Part shown: piece by piece, positions 52,512 to 59,750 of the stretch
How positions within the stretch are numbered: position 1 is the stretch's first letter
How the letters are laid out: every line of letters starts with the position of its first letter
Source: Mycobacterium sp. GA-1199
GTDB lineage: Bacteria; Actinomycetota; Actinomycetes; Mycobacteriales; Mycobacteriaceae
Direction of reading: 5' to 3'
NCBI RefSeq assembly: GCF_001500045.1
Contig: NZ_LQIX01000053.1
Location: forward strand, 124,001 to 188,000
DNA length: 64,000 nt
The notes under the pieces: model-generated
What the model saw: the letters and a program-made list of their open reading frames with translations, nothing else
Told to the model about the DNA's origin: nothing
Databases searched by the model: none
Translations under genes and position numbers: made by a program

Positions 52512-53513
52512 CTAGCCACGCAGTGTGGTGTGGGGGCTCTGCCCGTAGGTCTGGCGGTACAACACCGCGAAGCGTCCGGTGTGGGCGAATCCCCACCGCG
52601 CGGCGATCTCGGTCACCGTATCGCTGCTGCGGTCGGCGGCCAGGAGTTGCTGGTGTGCGTAGTGCAGGCGGAGCCGACGCAGGTACTGCAACGGAGTGGT
52701 GTCCAGGTGGTGCCGGAACATGTACTGCACCGCCCGCGGCGTGACGTGGATGGCCTCGGCGATGTCGGCGAGAGCGATGTCGTTGGTGGCGTTCGTGTCC
52801 ATGAACTCCATCGCGCGCCGCAACAACTCCGGCTTGTGGTCGGTGCGGTCGTGCGGTCTGGGCTCGGTCGCCGCCGTGTTCGGGAAAGTCGCCAGCGTCA
52901 CCGCCGCCAGCAGTCGACTCGCATGGCCGACGACCAACGGCGTAGCGAGGGCCTCGTCGGACAGCACGATGTCCTGGACGTAGCGGACCGTGTTCTTCCA
53001 CGCCTGGGCCGCGCTCTCGTCGACGGGCGAAAAGGTCTTGAAACGAATCGGCAGCGGCGCCTGTCCCCTGGGAAGACCGGTAGCCACACCCGCGACGACC
53101 GCGGGATCCATGAAGACCGCTGTGACGCGCGCATCCTCTGAATGGGCCCGGTACGGGAGGTGGGGCTGGGTCAGCATCCCAACCTCGCCGGTCGTGACCT
53201 CGGATCGCGTCCCCTCGCAGGCGCTGGCCACCCGACCGCCCGTAGGCCAGATGGCGGCCACCTGATTGAGCGGATCGGGGCGGACCTCGATCTGGCCTGC
53301 GACAAAGATTTCGTCGAGCATCAGCGGACCCACCCGTACGCGGGAATGTGTGAGAAGCGGCCCTTCCCGGCGAGGTGATGGTTTGCGGGTAAGCCTCAAC
53401 TTCACGCCGTAGGCGTCTTCGAGGTACTCGTCCGCGTCGGCGAGATCACTGATCTCCGCCTGTGTGCGTTCAAGCCGGTGCGCTTCGAAAGCTGCAGTGC
53501 TGATCGGGGTCAC
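52512..53513 (-). CDS. AraC-family transcriptional regulator
   Basis: Regulator of 333 residues. The N-terminal 200 residues form a cupin-like AraC-binding domain (LTQPHLPYRAHSEDARV). The C-terminal 110 residues hold two HTH units (ALADIAEAIHVTPRAVQYMFRHHL and DTVTEIAARWGFAHTGRFAVLYRQTYGQSP). GTG 53513 has a poor ribosome site. It is divergent from the membrane protein gene at 53747 across 233 bp, which it might control. The inducer is unknown. Confidence 0.85.
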   Translation of the reverse strand: MTPISTAAFEAHRLERTQAEISDLADADEYLEDAYGVKLRLTRKPSPRREGPLLTHSRVRVGPLMLDEIFVAGQIEVRPDPLNQVAAIWPTGGRVASACEGTRSEVTTGEVGMLTQPHLPYRAHSEDARVTAVFMDPAVVAGVATGLPRGQAPLPIRFKTFSPVDESAAQAWKNTVRYVQDIVLSDEALATPLVVGHASRLLAAVTLATFPNTAATEPRPHDRTDHKPELLRRAMEFMDTNATNDIALADIAEAIHVTPRAVQYMFRHHLDTTPLQYLRRLRLHYAHQQLLAADRSSDTVTEIAARWGFAHTGRFAVLYRQTYGQSPHTTLRG

Positions 53514-53655
53514 CTCATCGAGGCGAGGCGTGGCGAAGCTGTCATCTCAGCCCCAGTGCCGAGAGCATACCCAGTCGAAGGGTCCCGAACACGAAAGCTG
53601 AGCCGTTTTCGGCGCATGCGCTGCGCGGTCTTACCCAACAACTAGAAAAACCTTC

Positions 53656-53684
53656 CCCGAAAGCCGTGGGACCTGGCTTTCGGG
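53656..53684. repeat. 10-bp inverted repeat in the leader of the membrane protein gene
   Basis: CCCGAAAGCC (53656-53665) and GGCTTTCGGG (53675-53684) are perfect complements around a 9-nt loop, 62 bases before ATG 53747. In the intergenic region 53514-53746 it may be an operator for the divergent AraC protein or a transcript leader structure. Confidence 0.6.
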
Positions 53685-53746
53685 CGATTACGCGTCCCGG
53701 TTTCGCCCGCGACGATGGATGCGTCCCTCTGAGCTGAAGGAAGACG

Positions 53747-54742
53747 ATGACCGCGACGACCGGCACCGACCGACCCTACGAAACCGTCCGGCTGCGCCCC
53801 GGCGACCTGCCGGTGCGACGACGGCCCCCGACCACCCGCACCGACGCCGTGACGACGCGCCTGCGTGCGACCAGGCCGGCGACGACGCCCCTCCCGAAGG
53901 CCACCAGCGCCTTCGACGGCAAGACGGTGCGGTTGCGCCCGATCGACCTGCCGGTCGTCGGGAAGGTGGCCAACACGGTGCGGCAGCGCTACCTGGACCT
54001 GAGCTCGGTCAAGAAGCCGCCGACCAAGTGGGATGTCGCGCGTCTTCTGCTGGTGATGCTGCTGGCCTCGATGCCGATCCTGGGCATCTCGGTCGACGTG
54101 TTCGGCCTGGTGCCGCAGAACGTCACGTCGGTGGTCCTGATAACGCTGTGCGCAGTGCTGGGCGCGCTCATCGCGTTCGTCCCGCACCGAATCGACATGA
54201 TCGTGGGCCGCGGGCTGATCGCAGGCATGGTGGCCTGCATCGTCTATGACGCGGCGCGGCTGTTCGCGGTGCACGTGCTGGGCCTGATGGGCGACTTCAT
54301 TCCGGTGATGGGGTCGTTCGTCACCGGTGAGCCGGACACCGCGGGCAGCGCGGCGGTCGGTTACGTGTGGCGCTACATCGGCGACGGTGGCGGTCTGGGT
54401 GTGGCGTTCTTCGTCGTCGCGTTCGCGCTGGGCATCGACCGGTGGCGCAACGTCTACGCGGTGCTGGCATCGGTCGCCTTCGCGGTGTTCCCAACGTGGG
54501 CCGGGCTGATGGCGACGGTCGCACTGGCCCCCCGCGGCGAGGAGATGATGTTCCCGCTGAACATCGCGACCGTGACGATCACCCTGGTTGGACACCTGAT
54601 CTTCGGGCTGGTGCTGGGGTTGGCCTTCCTCAAGGCGCCGCGTGGACGCGACCGCAGCGAATGGCCCTGGCCGCCGTTGTCCGAATCGGCCCCGGCCAAA
54701 CGGGTCATCCGCGCCTACAAGAAGTTCACCAATCGGCCGTGA
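53747..54742 (+). CDS. multi-pass membrane protein with basic N-terminal repeats
   Basis: Unrecognised protein of 331 residues. The N-terminal 100 residues are hydrophilic with a repeated TVRLRPxDLPV motif (about 13-23 and 60-70) and many Thr/Arg. About six to seven hydrophobic segments lie between 98 and 300, and a charged tail ends it. ATG 53747 follows AAGGAAG. It could be a phospho-acceptor for the Ser/Thr kinase encoded nearby because its cytoplasmic part is Thr-rich; this is speculation. Confidence 0.7.
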   Translation: MTATTGTDRPYETVRLRPGDLPVRRRPPTTRTDAVTTRLRATRPATTPLPKATSAFDGKTVRLRPIDLPVVGKVANTVRQRYLDLSSVKKPPTKWDVARLLLVMLLASMPILGISVDVFGLVPQNVTSVVLITLCAVLGALIAFVPHRIDMIVGRGLIAGMVACIVYDAARLFAVHVLGLMGDFIPVMGSFVTGEPDTAGSAAVGYVWRYIGDGGGLGVAFFVVAFALGIDRWRNVYAVLASVAFAVFPTWAGLMATVALAPRGEEMMFPLNIATVTITLVGHLIFGLVLGLAFLKAPRGRDRSEWPWPPLSESAPAKRVIRAYKKFTNRP

Positions 54743-54756
54743 GCGTTCGTCGACCA

Positions 54757-54799
54757 GGGACCTCCTATCTGGGCCAGAATTGCTTCGATAGGAGGTCCC
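54757..54799 (+). promoter_or_regulatory. 13-bp hairpin sequestering the FHA gene ribosome binding site
   Basis: GGGACCTCCTATC (54757-54769) is the exact reverse complement of GATAGGAGGTCCC (54787-54799), with a 17-nt loop. The 3' arm contains the Shine-Dalgarno GGAGG (54791-54795) and ends at the base before ATG 54800. In RNA the stem would hide the ribosome site. It also follows the membrane protein stop (54742) by 14 bases, so it could act in termination. Confidence 0.75.
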
Positions 54800-55411
54800 A
54801 TGTCGTCGCACCTGGAAATCTCGAGACCGTCGGGGCGGGAGCTGGTTCCACTCAACGGTGAGCGGGTGACCCTCGGGAAGGCCTCCACCAACGCGGTGTC
54901 ACTGGAGCACGACGAGACCGTCTCGCGGTTGCACGCCGTCCTGGAGAACTTGGGGTTCGCCTGGTCGATAAGGGATCTCGGCAGCCGCAACGGCACCTAC
55001 CTCAATGGCGAACGGATCACCGCGGAGCGTGTCCTGCGCTCCGGCGACGAAGTGCGGCTGGGCAAATCACGGCTGATCTTCTGGGAGGTCAGGGACAGCG
55101 GGGACGGCAAGCTCGACGAGGAGACGGTCGCCGCCCAGGGCGTCGAGCCCCCGCCACGCCTGACCCGGCGCGAACTCGACGTGCTCGTCGTGCTGTGCCG
55201 GCCACTGGTCTCCGACGACCCGTTCCCCGAACCCGCATCGGTCCGCCGGATGGCCGGTGAGTTGTTCGTCACCGAGGCCGCGGTCAAACAGCATCTGCAG
55301 AACCTCTACGACAAGTTCGCCGTCCCCGCCGAGGGCGACCGCAGGGTCCGGCTGGCCAACGAGGCGCTGCGGCGCGGCGCCGTCACGCTTGCACAACTTC
55401 GCGCTATGTGA
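54800..55411 (+). CDS. FHA domain-HTH phosphothreonine-binding regulator
   Basis: Protein of 203 residues. An FHA domain (about 20-95) shows VTLGKASTNAVSLEHDETVSRLHAVLE and DLGSRNGTYLNGERI, the phosphothreonine-binding loops. The C-terminal 80 residues (LTRRELDVLVVLCRPL...VTEAAVKQHLQNLYDKFAV) form a winged or LuxR-like HTH. It should read Thr phosphorylation, probably by the kinase encoded convergently next to it, and act on DNA. ATG 54800 has GGAGG at spacing 4, buried in a hairpin. DNA binding is inferred. Confidence 0.85.
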   Translation: MSSHLEISRPSGRELVPLNGERVTLGKASTNAVSLEHDETVSRLHAVLENLGFAWSIRDLGSRNGTYLNGERITAERVLRSGDEVRLGKSRLIFWEVRDSGDGKLDEETVAAQGVEPPPRLTRRELDVLVVLCRPLVSDDPFPEPASVRRMAGELFVTEAAVKQHLQNLYDKFAVPAEGDRRVRLANEALRRGAVTLAQLRAM

Positions 55412-58409
55412 ACTCGAGGACCTCCACGTTCGCGACCGGTCCTTCGTGGGTCGGCCGGTCGGCGCCACCGATGCAATACACCGCCGAACCGACCGCGGCC
55501 ACCACCTGGCCGTGCACCGGAGTTCCGATGGGCGCCGCCGTCGTCCACTTTCCGTTGGCGATGTCATACATCTCGACCGTCGGCAGCACGCGCGTGGGCT
55601 CCTCGCCACCCACCGCGACGATCCGGCCGTCGATGTAGGCGGCGCCGTAGCTGCCGCGCGGAGTCGGCATGTCCGGCAACGCTTTCCATTCTCCGGACGA
55701 GGGATCGAACCGTTCGAACGCGGCGGTGTTCTCGTCGGCGCTCAATGACCGACCGCCCACGGCGTAAACGTAACTGCCATCCGAGACCGCCGCCAGATGT
55801 TCCCGCGGCGTGGGCATGTCGGCGCCCTGCGTCCAGGACTCGCCGTCGAACACCTCTGTCGGCACGACGAGCTGTTTGTCGCTTTGGCCGCCGACCACGA
55901 CGAGCTTGTCGCCGACGACGGCCGCCGCCGCTCCCGCCCGGCCGTGTTGCAGAGCCGGCAGTTCGGTCCACTTGCCATCACGCAGGGCGAATACTTTGTC
56001 CGAGGGTTCTCCGATGTTGTCGGTGGCGCCACCGAGGACGACGACCTCCCCCTTGTATGTGGCAGCCGTCGCATGGTGCAGCGGGATCGGCAACGACGGC
56101 TGAGGCTGCCAATTTTGCGTCTGCGGATCGAAGCTCTCGACGGTGTCGAGGGTTTCGCCTTCGCGAATACCGCCGGCGATCCAGATCTTGTCGTCGAGCA
56201 CCGTCCAGGCCATCATCAACCGAGCGGTCGGCGCATCCGGCAGGACCCGCCACTCGGCAGCGGGTTGCGGTTGGCGCGCGGGCAGTTTCAACGTTTCGGC
56301 CGACGCGGTGATCTTGTCGTCACCGGCGCCCGTCGACCCACCGATGGCGTACACGCGATTGCCCACCGCGGCCACCGCCATACCGTGGCGAGCGGTCCCC
56401 ATGTCGGGCAGGCCGGACCACGTCGTCGTCGACAGATCGAACGCGAGCACGCTCTTCAACACCTGCCCTCCGGAAGTGCCGCCGACCACCACCAACCGTT
56501 CGTCGGTGGCCGCGACGCCGAAATCGCTTCTCGGTTCGGGAAGTTCGGGCAGGCTCGACCAGCTGTCGGCGGCCGGGTCGTACGCCTCGACGGTCGCCAC
56601 GTCGGTGGTCCCGGTCGTGCCACCGATCGCGTACACCAGCTTGTCGTCGGATGCCGCACTCAACATCTGACGCGGGGTCCGGATCGGGGCGCCGAGCCGC
56701 CAGGAGGTGCCGTCGAAGACCTCCGTGGTGTTGAGCAGCTTGCCTGCGGCGTCCACGCCGCCGATGACAACGATCCGGTCACCGATCACCGCGGCGGTCC
56801 CGGCCGCGCGGGGCTGCAACAGTGGCGGCAGTTCGGTCCAGCGACTGTTGACCACCCGCCACACCCGATCGGTCGCGACCTTGGCGTCGTTTCCTTCGGT
56901 ACGCCACCCGCCGAGTACGACCGGGTTCTCCCGCCAGGTCACCGCCATCGCATGCTGCACGGGGACGGGCAGATCCTCGCCGCTCTTCCAGCTGTCGATG
57001 GCGGGGTCGTAACCCTCGTGTCTGCCGCTGACGCGACCATCGGCGCCCAGGCCGCCGAAAACCCAGATGGTGCCGTCGGCCTGGGTGGCGGCCACCGCGT
57101 CGCGGGCGACGCGCGCGTCGGCGATCGGCCGCCAGGCCGGTTGCGCTTCAGCGGCCGGTTGCGCGGGGGCAGCGGTCTGGCCGCCATCGGAGTCCCGCGT
57201 CGAGGCGATCACGAGGACACCGCTGGCCACGAGCAGCAGCACCGCCACCACCGCACCCGAGACGAGCAGGACCCGTTTCCGATTCCGCGTCTTCGGTGGG
57301 GCGGACCCCGGCGGATCGGGTCGCACCCCCGGCGGCACTTGCCAGGGCAGGCTCGACTGGCTGATCGACGCGGTGTGCGCGAACATCCCCGGCTCGGGCG
57401 CGGGCCCCGCGGGTTCGCCCGACGTGTCGGGTTTTCGCGGTGGGGCCGACGGGACCGGCTGCGGTTGAGCGGAAACGGACGGTTCGGCGAGCTCGGAGAT
57501 CGGCACCGCCTGCGTACCTTCCGGTTGCTGGGGTGGAGCGCTCGGCTCGCTGAGAGCCATCACGTCCGCCGTCAATCCGTTGTGTCGCTGCGCCAACTGC
57601 AGCTCGTGACCGAAGTCCGCCGCGGACGCGTAGCGGTCGGCGGGTTCGCGGGCCATCGCCTTCTCGACCACGGCACACACGTCCGCGGGAATGCCCTGGG
57701 GACGCAGATCCGGGATGGGAGTCGAGGTGATGCGCAGGTAGTGGGCGATCAAATCCTCGTCGGTCTTGCGCTCGTGCGGCGGCTTGCCCGCGATGAGCGC
57801 GTAGATGGAGGCGCCGAGCGAGTACACGTCGGCCTCGACGGTCGGCGGGTTTCCCTCCAGCACCTCCGGCGCGGTGTAGGACAGCGTTCCGGTGAAAAAC
57901 CCGGTCACCGTCTTGTATCCACCCGCGATCCGGGCGGTTCCGAAGTCGCTCAGCTGTGGTTCGCCGTAATCGTTGAAGAGCACATTGGCGGGTTTGATGT
58001 CGCGGTGCAGGGTGCCGGTCCGATGCGCGGTTTCCAGTGCGCCACAGAGTTTCACGCCGATCCGTAGCGCCTCGGGCCACCCGATGCGGCCCTCGCGACG
58101 CAGTCGCTCCGCAAGGGACCCCTCACGGTGGTAGGGCATCACGATGAAGGGCCGGTTGCTCTCGGTGACACCGACCTGCAGGATGTTGACGATGTTCGGA
58201 TGCCCGGAAAGCGCACCCATCGCGTAGCCCTCGCGCAGGAACCGTTCCCGGTCGTCGTCGTCGAGATCGGATGCGAGCACCTTGATCGCGACGCTCCGCG
58301 CCAATGACTGTTGATAGCAGCGGTAGACGACGCCCCCGCCACCCCGGCCGATCTCGACGGCGTCGGTGAAACCGGCGGCCGCTAATTCAGTCGCTATTCC
58401 CCCGGCCAT
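55404..58409 (-). CDS. transmembrane Ser/Thr protein kinase with extracytoplasmic kelch repeats
   Basis: Protein of 1001 residues. The kinase domain (about 14-275) has a Gly loop IGRGGGGVVYR (20-30), Lys43, catalytic LHRDIKPAN (Asp137) and DFG (155-157). A Pro-rich juxtamembrane part leads to one hydrophobic segment (about 383-408). Outside are about twelve kelch units, each with a VxxxGG core (VYAIGG, LVVVGG, IVAVGG and similar), enough for two six-bladed propellers. ATG 58409 is chosen; TTG/GTG further up is less likely. Its stop overlaps the FHA gene end by 8 bp. It is a probable sensor kinase whose ligand is unknown. Confidence 0.9.
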   Translation of the reverse strand: MAGGIATELAAAGFTDAVEIGRGGGGVVYRCYQQSLARSVAIKVLASDLDDDDRERFLREGYAMGALSGHPNIVNILQVGVTESNRPFIVMPYHREGSLAERLRREGRIGWPEALRIGVKLCGALETAHRTGTLHRDIKPANVLFNDYGEPQLSDFGTARIAGGYKTVTGFFTGTLSYTAPEVLEGNPPTVEADVYSLGASIYALIAGKPPHERKTDEDLIAHYLRITSTPIPDLRPQGIPADVCAVVEKAMAREPADRYASAADFGHELQLAQRHNGLTADVMALSEPSAPPQQPEGTQAVPISELAEPSVSAQPQPVPSAPPRKPDTSGEPAGPAPEPGMFAHTASISQSSLPWQVPPGVRPDPPGSAPPKTRNRKRVLLVSGAVVAVLLLVASGVLVIASTRDSDGGQTAAPAQPAAEAQPAWRPIADARVARDAVAATQADGTIWVFGGLGADGRVSGRHEGYDPAIDSWKSGEDLPVPVQHAMAVTWRENPVVLGGWRTEGNDAKVATDRVWRVVNSRWTELPPLLQPRAAGTAAVIGDRIVVIGGVDAAGKLLNTTEVFDGTSWRLGAPIRTPRQMLSAASDDKLVYAIGGTTGTTDVATVEAYDPAADSWSSLPELPEPRSDFGVAATDERLVVVGGTSGGQVLKSVLAFDLSTTTWSGLPDMGTARHGMAVAAVGNRVYAIGGSTGAGDDKITASAETLKLPARQPQPAAEWRVLPDAPTARLMMAWTVLDDKIWIAGGIREGETLDTVESFDPQTQNWQPQPSLPIPLHHATAATYKGEVVVLGGATDNIGEPSDKVFALRDGKWTELPALQHGRAGAAAAVVGDKLVVVGGQSDKQLVVPTEVFDGESWTQGADMPTPREHLAAVSDGSYVYAVGGRSLSADENTAAFERFDPSSGEWKALPDMPTPRGSYGAAYIDGRIVAVGGEEPTRVLPTVEMYDIANGKWTTAAPIGTPVHGQVVAAVGSAVYCIGGADRPTHEGPVANVEVLEFT

Positions 58410-58605
58410 GTGCCACCGCCCTCCGGTGAACTGCGGATCGTTCGCCCTCAAAGTACCGAGCAAGCACGCATTCGAAGGGTGATTCCGCAGTTCTGAAAGG
58501 AATGCCCGTACTGGGAGGTATGGCCGGCAAAGAGGCAGCGCGTTGCGACGGATGCCGCCGCCGGGTTCGGTGCCGCCGCTGACCGGCGGAAGTCATACTT
58601 CAACG

Positions 58606-59253
58606 GTGACATCGATCGCCGTCACCGTCGATGAAATCGTGGTCGCCGATTCGGCGGACGCCTGGACTCGAGCCGGTTTCACGGTCGATGAGGATGCCAC
58701 CTGTCGAGTGGACGGCGTGCGCATCCGGTTGGTCGGCTCCGACGGGGGCAGCGGCATCGTGGGATGGTCACTACGCGGATTGCCCTCGGATAAGGTGCTT
58801 TCCGAGGTCGACGGCATCCCGACAACGGTGTCGAAAGCCGCTTCTGCGACGGGGGCCACGCACGCGAACGGGGTCACCGCAATCGACCACATCGTGGTGC
58901 TCTCCCCCGATGTGGACCGCACCGTTCAGGTCCTCGCCGCAGTGGAGGTCGCACCACGTCGCGAACGCGACGGTGAACTCGGCGGCAGGCCGATCCGCCA
59001 GATCTTCTTCCGGTTCGGCGAAGTGATCGTCGAGGTCGTCGGCTCACCCGGAACCACGAGCCAAGCACCGTCAACGCTGTGGGGGATCACCTACGTCGTC
59101 GCCGACATCGACGCGACCGCGGCGTTCTTCGGTGACCGCACCGGGCCGGTCAAGGACGCGGTGCAGCCCGGACGCCGCATCACCACGCTGCGGCATCAGG
59201 AGTTGGGGATGTCGGTCCGGACGGCGATGATGTCGGCCCCCGCGCGTCGCTGA
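58606..59253 (+). CDS. VOC-superfamily (glyoxalase-like) protein
   Basis: Protein of 215 residues with two half-domains of the VOC type. AIDHIVVLSPDVDRTVQVLAAV near residue 88 opens the second half, and ITYVVADIDATAAFFGDRTGP is the last beta-alpha unit. Metal ligands are not clear. GTG 58606 begins at TSIAVTVDEIVV; the ribosome site (GGCGGAAG) is distant, so the start is uncertain. It is divergent from the kinase gene, with about 196 bp between starts that show no gene. Function unknown. Confidence 0.72.
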   Translation: MTSIAVTVDEIVVADSADAWTRAGFTVDEDATCRVDGVRIRLVGSDGGSGIVGWSLRGLPSDKVLSEVDGIPTTVSKAASATGATHANGVTAIDHIVVLSPDVDRTVQVLAAVEVAPRRERDGELGGRPIRQIFFRFGEVIVEVVGSPGTTSQAPSTLWGITYVVADIDATAAFFGDRTGPVKDAVQPGRRITTLRHQELGMSVRTAMMSAPARR

Positions 59254-59288
59254 GCCGACGTCTCGGGCTCGATGCTTATCCTCGTCGG

Positions 59289-59750
59289 GTGAGCCAGGAC
59301 CCAGTCGTCATTCACACCGACGGCGGCTGCCGGCCCAATCCGGGTCCCGGCGGCTGGGGTGCCGTGCTGCGTCAGCGTTCGCACGTGCGGGAGATGTGCG
59401 GTGGCGAGGCGCAGACGAGCAACAACCGGATGGAGCTGACTGCGCCGATCATGGCGTTGGAGGCATTGACGCGGCCCGTTGTGGTGCACCTGTACACCGA
59501 CAGCACCTATGTCCGTAACGGCATCACCAAGTGGGTGCTCGGCTGGGAGCGCAACGGCTGGCTGACGGCCGCGAAGCAGCCGGTGAAGAACGTCGACCTG
59601 TGGCAGCGGCTCCAATTGGCCTGTGCGGGACACCAAGTCGAGTGGTTCTGGGTCAAGGGACACTCGGGCGTGGCCGACAACGAGCTGGCCGACCGGTTGG
59701 CGACGCGGGGAATGCTCCAAGCGGTCGAAGCCAGGACTATGCTGGCCTGA
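59289..59750 (+). CDS. rnhA: ribonuclease HI
   Basis: RNase HI of 153 residues, cutting RNA in RNA-DNA hybrids. The four metal-binding acidic residues are visible: Asp in HTDGGCRPNPGPGGWG, Glu in NNRMELTAPI, Asp in YTDSTYVRNGI, and Asp in HSGVADNELAD. GTG 59289 gives the full fold. It ends directly at the ligD stop, tail to tail. Confidence 0.94.
   Translation: MSQDPVVIHTDGGCRPNPGPGGWGAVLRQRSHVREMCGGEAQTSNNRMELTAPIMALEALTRPVVVHLYTDSTYVRNGITKWVLGWERNGWLTAAKQPVKNVDLWQRLQLACAGHQVEWFWVKGHSGVADNELADRLATRGMLQAVEARTMLA

Noticed and set aside
53560..53600. SigF-like promoter (GGGTAT on the minus strand) for the AraC gene
   Set aside because: The -10 fits, but no GTTT stands at 15-17 bases, and the start codon is some 50 bases away.
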